From contig CP092081.1 of assembly GCA_022226935.1 (NCBI GenBank), positions 4,144,900 through 4,208,899 on the forward strand: a stretch of 64,000 bases of DNA, read 5' to 3'. The notes beneath the pieces are model-generated. The model saw nothing but the letters and a program-made list of their open reading frames with translations, was not told where the DNA came from and made no database searches. Of this stretch, positions 8,099 to 15,823 are shown piece after piece. The position numbers and the translations under genes are program-made. The stretch comes from Nitrospira sp. (GTDB lineage: Bacteria > Nitrospirota > Nitrospiria > Nitrospirales > Nitrospiraceae). Position 1 is the first letter of the stretch. The number at the start of each line of letters is the position of its first letter.

Positions 8099-9015
8099 AT
8101 CTTCGAGTCCCACTGACCTCACTGGGCGCGTGGATCTTCTCCATGGTCATACATGCGTCGGGTTTCTGTGTCGCAATTCTCCTGGCGGCGGAATTTTCTG
8201 TGGTGCCGCAGATTGGTCCATTTCGCTGGGATGTCACATTGGTGGCGGCTTCGCAGCCAGAACCGTTCAGTTCGGAGAAGCCCATCCCCACGCTGGCCTC
8301 ATCGGCTCGGATGGAGTCTGTCAGCGATGATCTGTCTTTGCCCCCGACTACGCCGACCGTTCACCGAGTGCCTGCTTCGACTCGCTCCGTCAGGAAACAA
8401 ACGGTTCTTGCGACCGATGGTCGCATGTCCCCAAGCTCTCCCCCCCATGGCTCTATCGACGCAGCAACGCCTGTGGAGGATTCCATGGATGTTCCTAGGC
8501 CTCCCGCCGACACCTCCCCTCAAGAACCTAGCACTGAAAGCTCCACGGCCCCAGCCGCGACGGTCTGGCCGATGACGAGTTCCTCACTGGCCGAGCTGCC
8601 ACCACCTGCCGTGGAAGCGTCCGACCGATCAAACATGGCGATGGAACCCTTGGTGCCGGAGGGGCCTCGCTTGGTGAGCCTACCGGCGCCACAGTTCAGG
8701 CCTACAGCGGTTTCACGCCATGCACAACCCGATTATGGCTGGCTGGCCAGCATAATTGCCACCGAGGTCGAACACATCAAACGGTACCCGGCTCACGCGA
8801 AATGGCACCGATGGCAAGGCAAGGTTGTTGTCCAGGCGGTCATCCATGAAGATGGCGGCATCAGCGATATTCAGGTGGTGGAGTCTTCAGGACATGACAC
8901 GCTCGACCAGGACGCCATCGCATTGCTAGAACGCATTTCTCCGGTGCAGTTGCAGTATCCACTCGATCAATCATCCATTGTCGTACGCATCCCAATTGGC
9001 TACCGCCTGGAATAG
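8095..9015 (+). CDS. tonB: TonB energy-transducing protein (first copy)
   Basis: A 306-residue TonB. A single N-terminal membrane helix (AWIFSMVIHASGFCVAILLAA) contains the conserved S-x3-H pattern that contacts ExbB-ExbD. A Pro/Ser/Thr-rich periplasmic spacer follows (about residues 50-200). The C-terminal TonB domain includes RYPAHAKWHRWQGKVVVQAVIHEDGG and VVESSGHDTLDQDAI. It spans the periplasm and powers outer-membrane receptors. No exbB or exbD is next to it, unlike the second tonB at 60810, so it must borrow ExbBD from elsewhere. It is coupled to the AraC gene and followed 10 bases later by the first sigma factor. Confidence 0.92.
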   Translation: MNLRVPLTSLGAWIFSMVIHASGFCVAILLAAEFSVVPQIGPFRWDVTLVAASQPEPFSSEKPIPTLASSARMESVSDDLSLPPTTPTVHRVPASTRSVRKQTVLATDGRMSPSSPPHGSIDAATPVEDSMDVPRPPADTSPQEPSTESSTAPAATVWPMTSSSLAELPPPAVEASDRSNMAMEPLVPEGPRLVSLPAPQFRPTAVSRHAQPDYGWLASIIATEVEHIKRYPAHAKWHRWQGKVVVQAVIHEDGGISDIQVVESSGHDTLDQDAIALLERISPVQLQYPLDQSSIVVRIPIGYRLE

Positions 9016-9025
9016 GACCGTGACT

Positions 9026-9553
9026 ATGCAACATGAGCACACCATCCCCTGTCTCTCAGCATTTGAACAGCACCATAACGATCTGCTGAGGTTTTTTACC
9101 CATAAACTCGGCTGCCGGGATCTCGCGGCGGACTGTACGCAAGAAACATATGTGCACCTGGTCCGCATGCGCTCCACTATCGATGTGCAAAACCCCCGTG
9201 CATTTCTCTTTCGCGTGGCCGCCAATCTGGCGGTGGACAATCTCCGTAAGATCCGCATTCGCCGGGAAGCACTAAGTGTCGACCCGCCCCCCGACAATGC
9301 CCCTAGCATGGCGCCCTCGGCAGAAGAGGCATTAGATGCCAAGCAACGGCTGATCCAAGTGGAACGCGCCATTGGTGAACTTTCGCCCAAGTGCCGAAGT
9401 GCCTTGCTGATGAATCGTTTAGAGGGAAAAACGCATCGGGAGATCGCAGAGGAACTGGGGGTATCGGAAAGTATGGTTGCAAAGTATGTCATCCAGGCGC
9501 TGAAGCACTGCCGTGCGCGCCTGGATGCGGAAGAGATGCCGTTTCGTTCGTAA
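9026..9553 (+). CDS. FecI-type ECF sigma factor, cassette 1
   Basis: A 175-residue ECF sigma factor. Region 2 shows HNDLLRFFTHKLGCRDLAADCTQETYV and NPRAFLFRVAANLAVDNLRK; region 4 ends with EGKTHREIAEELGVSESMVAKYVIQALKHC. In FecI systems such a factor is held by FecR and released when the receptor binds its ferric ligand, then transcribes the receptor gene. The ATG at 9026, just after the tonB stop, is preferred over an upstream start inside tonB. It is the only sigma gene of the array without its own long upstream region, so it is probably co-transcribed with araC-tonB and iron-controlled with them. Confidence 0.9.
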   Translation: MQHEHTIPCLSAFEQHHNDLLRFFTHKLGCRDLAADCTQETYVHLVRMRSTIDVQNPRAFLFRVAANLAVDNLRKIRIRREALSVDPPPDNAPSMAPSAEEALDAKQRLIQVERAIGELSPKCRSALLMNRLEGKTHREIAEELGVSESMVAKYVIQALKHCRARLDAEEMPFRS

Positions 9554-9647
9554 CTGTTGCAAGCTCGCATCCATCCGTCTTATACAGTAGCTGTGCGCCT
9601 CAGGTTTGGCCGAAAAGCCGCCTGGCATGCGTGCGACGGATGGATAG

Positions 9648-10637
9648 ATGTCCGACGCGAATCACCCACAACCTCCTTCAGCACTCGAAGACGAGGCCCT
9701 TACGTGGGTCGTACGCCTTCACTCCGGCCATGCTTCCGGCCAAGATGTTCGCGCCTGTGCGGCATGGCAAAACATCAGTCCGGCTCATCAACGCGCTTTC
9801 CGGGAAGCTTCGATCTTGTGGGACGAGATCGGTTCCGTAGACTCCTCGAGGCGTGCATCTTCCCAAACCATATGGCCTGCTGATCCCCATAGGCGTAGAT
9901 GGTGGCCGCGCCTCCGAAGATGGAGCCTTGTCGCCTGTTTTTCCCTTCTGACGATCGCTTGGTTCTCCTGGAAACCCCTCCTCAATCAATTTCGTTTTCA
10001 GACAGCCGAGCATCGGACCGCGGTCGGGCAACAAGAAGAGGTCGTCCTTCAGGACGGCACCCGGCTCACGCTGAACACCGACACCGCGCTCAACGTGGTA
10101 TTCACGCCACAACAGCGCGAGATCTACCTGCTCAAGGGAGAAGCGGCCTTCTCAGTGGCACCCGACTCGATGCGGTCTTTCATCGTCAGGAGCCAAGACA
10201 CCGCCACCACCGCATTGGGTACGAAGTTCACGGTACACACGCAAAGTGATTCGGTGACGGTCACCGTTTCGGAGCACACCGTACAAGTTTCCGCTCTACA
10301 TCGCCCCGCTGCGGCAGACATGGTGGTTCGAGAGGGACAACAGGTCTCCTATTCAACCGATGGGGGCTGGAGCGGGGCTCGGTCAGTGGATACCAACCAG
10401 GTCTCCGCATGGCAACGAGGCAAAATGATTTTCGAAGCCCAACCATTGGGAGCCGTGGTGGCAGATCTCAATCGATACCGTCACGGCCATATCTTTATCC
10501 TGAATCCTTCCCTCCGCACGTTACCGGTGACCGGTGTATTCGAGATCAACGATCCTGAGGCTGCCCTGCGCGTCATCGAACAAACGCTCGGTATCCACGA
10601 CACCAATCTCAGTCCGTATTTCCTATTCCTGCATTGA
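9648..10637 (+). CDS. FecR-family anti-sigma/sensor, cassette 1
   Basis: A 329-residue FecR protein. The cytoplasmic N-terminus (residues 1-85, EDEALTWVVRLHSG and HQRAFREASILWDEI) binds the sigma factor. One membrane helix (SLVACFSLLTIAWFSW) follows. The periplasmic FecR domain has VGQQEEVVLQDGTRLTLNTDTAL and LLKGEAAFSV, ending with a DUF4974-like C-terminus (LPVTGVFEINDPEAALRVIEQTL) that meets the receptor STN domain. It lies 94 bases after its sigma gene and about 180 bases before its receptor. Confidence 0.9.
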   Translation: MSDANHPQPPSALEDEALTWVVRLHSGHASGQDVRACAAWQNISPAHQRAFREASILWDEIGSVDSSRRASSQTIWPADPHRRRWWPRLRRWSLVACFSLLTIAWFSWKPLLNQFRFQTAEHRTAVGQQEEVVLQDGTRLTLNTDTALNVVFTPQQREIYLLKGEAAFSVAPDSMRSFIVRSQDTATTALGTKFTVHTQSDSVTVTVSEHTVQVSALHRPAAADMVVREGQQVSYSTDGGWSGARSVDTNQVSAWQRGKMIFEAQPLGAVVADLNRYRHGHIFILNPSLRTLPVTGVFEINDPEAALRVIEQTLGIHDTNLSPYFLFLH

Positions 10638-10818
10638 ACGCGCAACAACTCCCTGCCCGTCCCGAATGCCCTCGCAGGATTTTTTCACCTGACAGATAAA
10701 TTTTACTGCAGTCTGAACGGCTCCGTCCGTCTTTACCTATGGGCACTCCCGGGAGAGGGGGCGGCCAGAGCCTGCCTCCGTGCATATCCTTGGACATTGA
10801 ATGAGCAGAGGGGGAATC

Positions 10819-13374
10819 ATGCAGCTTTCATGGCAGTTCATTATTATCGCAATCCTGTCGGCCGTATCTTTTCAGGCGGCCGGCGCCCCGGCCGAGGCGG
10901 CACATGAAACCGTTTCCGCCGACCAGCCGGGCGTCTTTTCTGTGGCGCAGGCCTCATCCGGCGGCGAGTTGCCGGAACCGACAGAGTTCAACATCCCGCC
11001 GCAACCGCTGGGTTCGGCCATTACCGCATTTGCTGATCAGGCTAATTATCGTCTCTTGGTTCCCTCGGATATGACAGAAGGCAAGACCAGCACCGGCGTG
11101 AGCGGTCGTCACACACCGGAAGATGCGCTGGCGCTCATGCTGGCCGGAACAGGACTCAGTTACCGGCTCACCGAGCCCCGCACCATGACGCTCGAACCGG
11201 CGGCCGCCTTGCCGGCCCCAGCGGCAACTCTGGCGCAGTCGACTACGCCGGAACCCCGGAATCCCAATACGGAGATCCCCCGATCCGCGAAGCCGGTAAA
11301 AGTGCCGGAAATCGTCGTGAAGGAAGTCGAAGATCGTGGGTACACCGTCGATGAATCGTCGGCGGCCACGCGTGTCCCGGTCGCCATTCATGACACTCCC
11401 CGGTCCATTGAAGTGGTCACGAGACAGGTGTTGGATGATCAACGGATTATTCGCATGGAGGATGCGCTTCGTAACGTCAGCGGCGTTTCCGCAACCAATA
11501 CGAACGGGGGCAGGGCCGCGGATGTCAGCATTCGAGGTTTTCAAAGCGCCCTGAACGTATTCAAAAATGGATTTCGAGATGACAGCACCTTCGGCTCGCG
11601 AGCCGCGCGGGATACCATTAACATTGAAAGCATCGAGGTGGTGAAAGGACCTCCGTCATTCCTCTACGGCCGGTCCGATCCCAGCGGTATCGTCAATCAA
11701 ACGACCAAAGCCCCGTTGAAAGATCCTTACTATTCGGCTGAGATGATCGTCGGAAGCTACAATCTTTACCGTCCGACCATCGACATCGGCGGGCCGTTGA
11801 ACGAAAGCAAGACCCTCACCTACCGCTTCAACGGATTGTATGAATCGGCTGAAAGTTATCGTGAAGGGGTCAAGTCCGAGCGCATCTTCCTGACACCGAC
11901 ATTCGGGTGGGAAGTGAGTTCCCGAACCACCATTCGATTCGAAGGGGAATATTTATACAATAAGTCACCGATCGACCGTGGACTGGTCGCATTTGGCGGC
12001 GGCGTGGCGCCGATTCCCATCGGACGTTTTCTAGGGGATCCTACCCGCCGCCCGGAAACGCAACAAGGGAAGGCAACCCTGACCCTATGGCACCAGATCA
12101 ACGACATGTTCAAATGGCGCACCGCTTTTCGAGCGGCCGTGACAAAAGAACGCTATTCGAGTCTGGAATCCAATATCATGGACGAGTCGACCGGACTCCT
12201 CAATCTCGCGCGATATGAACTTCCCGGAACGTTCCAGAGCCATTATTTGCAAAACGAGTTACATGGACTGTTCTCGACAGGTTCCATTAAGCACAAGACC
12301 ATTTTGGGTATTGAATTAGGCCGGGAGGCCTCCCGCCAGCAAGCTTTCGGCGATTTCGGAGGATCAGGCAGTTTCATCGATATTTTCAATCCCGCTAATC
12401 GACTGTTTGTCGATGCGCCGCTCACGAAGTTCAGCGACACGTCGCAGCACAACAATGTCATCGGCGCCTATTTCGGCGACCACCTTGATCTGCTCGACAA
12501 TTTGCATATGCACTTCGGCGGGCGGTTTGATTTGTTCGAACAGAATATCACCAACAATCCGAACGATTTCACGCCGGATTCCAGCAAGGATACTAAGACC
12601 GACACGGCATTCAGCCCGTCAATCGGACTCACGTATCAACCCTGGAAACCGATTGCCATTTATGCCAATTACACGGAATCCTTCGCTCCGCAAAGTGCAG
12701 GATCACGAAGCATCAACGGAACATTGTTCTCGCCTGAGCGTGGAAAATCCTACGAGGGAGGCATTAAATACCAGGCCTTCGAAGGAAGATTACGATCCAC
12801 GATCGCACTATTCGACGTCACGAAAAAGAACGTGTTGACATCCGATCCCTTTAACGGATTCTTCTTCTCCGTCGCGACCGGCGAACAACGCAGCAAGGGC
12901 GTGGAATTCGACGTGGCCGGTCAGATCCTGCCGGGATGGGACATCATCGCGAACTATGCCTACATCGACACGCGAGTGACCAAGGATCTGTTGTTTGCAG
13001 AGGGCAGCCGCGCGCCGAACTCGGCCTTACACCAAGGAAGCTTGTGGACCACCTACTTCTTTCAAGAAGGCGTCGCGAAGGGATTCGGGGCCGGCATCGG
13101 GATGTATGCGCAGGGGAAACGCAACGGGATTTTTCAGTGCCAAGATCCCCTCAATTGCCAAGCGCCATTCGAGATGGCCGGTTATGTTCGCATGGATGCC
13201 GCACTGTACTATCGGAAGCAGGAATTCTTCAAACGAACCAACCTGCTCGCGGCAATCAACTTCACCAATGTGCTTGATCAACGGTATTTTGTCGGCGCGC
13301 AAAATTTCCGCGAAATTGTCTATACCGGGGCGCCGTTCACCGCCATCGGGTCACTCAAGTTCGAGTTCCACTGA
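10819..13374 (+). CDS. TonB-dependent siderophore receptor with STN domain, cassette 1
   Basis: An 851-residue outer-membrane receptor. The signal peptide comprises about the first 25 residues. The STN signalling domain starts at FNIPPQPLGSAITAFADQA. A TonB-box-like stretch VPEIVVKEV precedes the plug (NVSGVSATNTNGGRAADVSIRGF, VVKGPPSFLYGRSDPSG), then a 22-strand-type barrel ending SLKFEFH. The terminal His replaces the usual aromatic residue. A loop near the end has two cysteines (QCQDPLNCQ). The ATG at 10819 has the ribosome site AGAGGGGG; an in-frame ATG six codons earlier is possible. The ferric ligand is unknown; the family is siderophore-type. Confidence 0.9.
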   Translation: MQLSWQFIIIAILSAVSFQAAGAPAEAAHETVSADQPGVFSVAQASSGGELPEPTEFNIPPQPLGSAITAFADQANYRLLVPSDMTEGKTSTGVSGRHTPEDALALMLAGTGLSYRLTEPRTMTLEPAAALPAPAATLAQSTTPEPRNPNTEIPRSAKPVKVPEIVVKEVEDRGYTVDESSAATRVPVAIHDTPRSIEVVTRQVLDDQRIIRMEDALRNVSGVSATNTNGGRAADVSIRGFQSALNVFKNGFRDDSTFGSRAARDTINIESIEVVKGPPSFLYGRSDPSGIVNQTTKAPLKDPYYSAEMIVGSYNLYRPTIDIGGPLNESKTLTYRFNGLYESAESYREGVKSERIFLTPTFGWEVSSRTTIRFEGEYLYNKSPIDRGLVAFGGGVAPIPIGRFLGDPTRRPETQQGKATLTLWHQINDMFKWRTAFRAAVTKERYSSLESNIMDESTGLLNLARYELPGTFQSHYLQNELHGLFSTGSIKHKTILGIELGREASRQQAFGDFGGSGSFIDIFNPANRLFVDAPLTKFSDTSQHNNVIGAYFGDHLDLLDNLHMHFGGRFDLFEQNITNNPNDFTPDSSKDTKTDTAFSPSIGLTYQPWKPIAIYANYTESFAPQSAGSRSINGTLFSPERGKSYEGGIKYQAFEGRLRSTIALFDVTKKNVLTSDPFNGFFFSVATGEQRSKGVEFDVAGQILPGWDIIANYAYIDTRVTKDLLFAEGSRAPNSALHQGSLWTTYFFQEGVAKGFGAGIGMYAQGKRNGIFQCQDPLNCQAPFEMAGYVRMDAALYYRKQEFFKRTNLLAAINFTNVLDQRYFVGAQNFREIVYTGAPFTAIGSLKFEFH

Positions 13375-13397
13375 TCACCATCGGGCATCGACGATGG

Positions 13398-13439
13398 CCT
13401 GGCGAGGCAGTTCCTCATCCCGAGGACTGCCTCGCCAGG
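13398..13439 (+). terminator. Hairpin after receptor 1
   Basis: A 14-pair perfect inverted repeat (cctggcgaggcagt/actgcctcgccagg) with a 14-base loop lies 24 bases after the receptor stop. There is no T-run, so it may act as an mRNA 3' stabiliser or a factor-assisted terminator. Confidence 0.55.
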
Positions 13440-13533
13440 CGACCCATTCGACAACAGGCCACTGCCTAGCCTTCGGCTAGAACCCCTGACGAGTTTCTCC
13501 GCTATTCGCCTGCCAGTCGGAGCAGACGCAACG

Positions 13534-13740
13534 CTATTCCGGAAGATGCTTGATGGAGGGGAGATTGAGATACGCCTTGATATCAGCGAGTGCGATGACC
13601 ACCAATTCGCCGCAGCGGTGGCACTTAATCACCACTCCCCGCTTTTCAAGTCGAGCAGTCAGTCGGCCGCAGACGCAGCGCACATCCTGTGTTTCAGATG
13701 GTGTTCTTGATGACATACGGCACGGTCCCCATGGAGACAC
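13534..13740 (-). CDS. Small Com-like zinc-ribbon protein
   Basis: A 68-residue protein with two cysteine pairs 18 residues apart (RCVCGRL and KCHRCGEL) around a short strand, the arrangement of a zinc ribbon of the Com type. The C-terminal part is a plain helix. Two starts are possible: GTG at 13740 or ATG at 13716; both have modest purine-rich upstream sequence. It sits alone on the opposite strand between cassettes 1 and 2. Nucleic-acid binding would be a guess. Similar short zinc-ribbon genes occur elsewhere in the window (51855, 59317, 4821). Confidence 0.55.
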   Translation of the reverse strand: MSPWGPCRMSSRTPSETQDVRCVCGRLTARLEKRGVVIKCHRCGELVVIALADIKAYLNLPSIKHLPE

Positions 13741-13841
13741 ACCTCTCTAATATATGACGTATGAACCCGTCAAAACCCTACCTCGCTGGCCGGCCGTTGT
13801 GATCCCTCATAGAAAATTTCCTCTGTCGGCAGCATTTCAGG

Positions 13842-13857
13842 AAATGGAACATTCAGC
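13842..13857 (+). promoter_or_regulatory. Weak copy of the sigma-gene upstream element
   Basis: GAACATTCAGCGATCC, 93 bases before the cassette 2 sigma gene, shares the first eight bases with the GAACATTCCCTTCC element found ahead of the cassette 7 sigma gene and at a similar distance. Only the left half is conserved. Confidence 0.3.
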
Positions 13858-13934
13858 GATCCGCTTGTGATCTGTTAGAGTGCCTCCGCTGTCGAGCCCC
13901 CGGTATAAGCCGGTACCCTTATCGTCGCAGACCG

Positions 13935-14552
13935 TTGAAACGCCGCATGTCAAACTGGTCGGATCGTCCCCCTACAGGATTTTTGAGCCTCTCCTGCACC
14001 ACCGCTGAGGAGGACCAACCTGCGCCCTTGGCCTCGCTCGATACGTTGGTTAACTTTGTTCGAGGAGAACAAGGTCCATTACTGCGCTTTCTGACCTGGA
14101 AAGTTCGATGCCCGTCGGCGGCGGCCGACCTGATCCAGGAATTGTACCTTCGCATAGTCACCCTGGCGAACCCTGAACACGTTCGAAATCCCCGCAATTT
14201 CCTCTACACCACCGCAAAGCATCTCGCGATCGACCATCTGCGACGGGAGGAGCGTGTCGCATCACGATCGACCCCACTTGATCAAGCAGCATCTCTTCCG
14301 ACCGCAATTCCAGACGCCGAGACAACCGTCGACGCAAAGCACCGGCTGGCAGCAGTGCTGCAGGCCATTGAAAGCATGCCCCCGAAGCGTCGGGCCGTGT
14401 TCGTGATGTTTAAATTCGAGCACAAAAGCTATCTGGACATCGCCCTAGAGCTCAACATCTCCATCAAAACCGTCGAAAACCACCTGACGAAAGCCATGAG
14501 CTATTGCCGCGCGCGATTCGAGGCGTTGGACGGCTCGACCGCCAAAGAATGA
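13935..14552 (+). CDS. FecI-type ECF sigma factor, cassette 2
   Basis: A 205-residue ECF sigma factor with a longer N-terminus than its neighbours. Region 2 is seen in EQGPLLRFLTWKVRCPSAAADLIQELYLRI and NPRNFLYTTAKHLAIDHLRRE. Region 4 is seen in HKSYLDIALELNISIKTVENHLTKAMSYCRARF. The start could be the ATG at 13935 or the one at 13947. It would activate the FecA-type receptor two genes downstream. Confidence 0.87.
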   Translation: MKRRMSNWSDRPPTGFLSLSCTTAEEDQPAPLASLDTLVNFVRGEQGPLLRFLTWKVRCPSAAADLIQELYLRIVTLANPEHVRNPRNFLYTTAKHLAIDHLRREERVASRSTPLDQAASLPTAIPDAETTVDAKHRLAAVLQAIESMPPKRRAVFVMFKFEHKSYLDIALELNISIKTVENHLTKAMSYCRARFEALDGSTAKE

Positions 14553-14635
14553 ATCCGCCCTTGAGTCGTTCCGGCAAACCGACTATTCTCAGCCGCATAT
14601 GCCGTTCGGGTGTAGCCGGCTGAGAAGGATGAACC

Positions 14636-15652
14636 ATGCCCGCATCTGACAACAGCAGAACGCCACAACATCAGGAAGCCGGTCGTCCATGGGAGGAAGC
14701 AAATGCATGGATCCTGCGCGTACATTCAGGAATCATGTCGGAACAGGAACGGCAAGACTTGGCCGCATGGCGTCGACGGGATGCGGTTCATGAGTTTCAG
14801 TTCCAACAAGCCGAGCAATTCTGGCAGGCGCTGAACGGACTGGCTTCTGAGGTCCACCGCGAACCCCTTCCCTGCCAGGTGACTGATTCTTCAGTCGAAG
14901 CCGTCCCTGCTTGCTCCGGATTGTCCACCTGGTCCCGGCATAAGTGGCGGTGGGGTACGGCCATCGCCGCGCTCATTATACTGACGGCATTCGCACCGAG
15001 CCTGTGGTCCCTCATAGAGTTTTGGTCTGCCGACCATCACACTCATACGGGGGAGCGCGCGACGGTCGCTCTGACCGACGGTTCCCTCGTGCATCTCAAC
15101 ACCCAATCAGCCTTGTCCGTCACTCTGTCGAGTCACCGGCGCAGCCTGTCGTTGAAGCAGGGTGAGGCGCTGTTCGAAGTCGCTCACGATCCCGCCCGTC
15201 CCTTCGATGTGGCCGTCAACGGGCGCGTGGTGCGGGCGATCGGCACGATATTCAATATCGAGCATGACGGCCACCGGACCATCGTCAGCGTCCTGGAAGG
15301 AGCGGTTCGCTTGTTTGAGAAAGAGAACGTCAGCGAAATTCACGCTGGTGACCGGGTCGTCTTCGTCGACAAACAACGAGCCTCCGCGCCGGAACCCTTC
15401 AGTGCTTCTGCTGTCACGGCCTGGCGCCGTCAGGAACTGATATTCGATCACATGCCGCTCGAGGACATTGTGGCTCAAATGAACCGTTACCGGACGGATA
15501 CTATCGTCGTCTTAGGCTCCGCGCTTCGGGCGCAACAGATTACGGGAAGTCTCGCCTTAGATAACCCGGCACATTCGCTTGACTTGCTGCAGCATACCGT
15601 CCCGTTTCACATCACCCGCCTGACGCCGTTCCTTACAGTCCTTTCACTCTAA
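14636..15652 (+). CDS. FecR-family anti-sigma/sensor, cassette 2
   Basis: A 338-residue FecR. The N-terminal sigma-binding part reads EEANAWILRVHSGIMSEQERQDLAAW. The membrane helix is GTAIAALIILTAFAPSLW at about residues 105-125. The periplasmic part contains TGERATVALTDGSLVHLNTQSAL, LKQGEALFEVAHDPARPFDV and a C-terminal DUF4974-like region (QITGSLALDNPAHSLDLL). An AAGGATG ribosome site supports the ATG at 14636. The next gene is the FecA-type receptor. Confidence 0.9.
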   Translation: MPASDNSRTPQHQEAGRPWEEANAWILRVHSGIMSEQERQDLAAWRRRDAVHEFQFQQAEQFWQALNGLASEVHREPLPCQVTDSSVEAVPACSGLSTWSRHKWRWGTAIAALIILTAFAPSLWSLIEFWSADHHTHTGERATVALTDGSLVHLNTQSALSVTLSSHRRSLSLKQGEALFEVAHDPARPFDVAVNGRVVRAIGTIFNIEHDGHRTIVSVLEGAVRLFEKENVSEIHAGDRVVFVDKQRASAPEPFSASAVTAWRRQELIFDHMPLEDIVAQMNRYRTDTIVVLGSALRAQQITGSLALDNPAHSLDLLQHTVPFHITRLTPFLTVLSL

Positions 15653-15745
15653 GCCGTTCTGCCCCCAAAAGGGGCAATCCGTCCTCGGCAATTCCCGGAC
15701 GAAACTCCGATAAGGCTCGCCTGCGGAAAAATTGTGAGACGGAGT

Positions 15746-15759
15746 AGGGAATGTTCGGT
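15746..15759 (-). promoter_or_regulatory. Inverted copy of the GAACATTCCCT element
   Basis: On the minus strand this reads cgaacattccctac, sharing GAACATTCCCT with the cassette 7 sigma upstream element, but inverted relative to the receptor gene that starts 65 bases to the right. The other copies all point along the plus strand, so the role here is unclear. Confidence 0.3.
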
Positions 15760-15823
15760 CTCCCCGTCGTCCTTTATGCGATGTGGCTCGTGTGAATTTT
15801 GCTCACCGCTGAAAGGAGACGAT

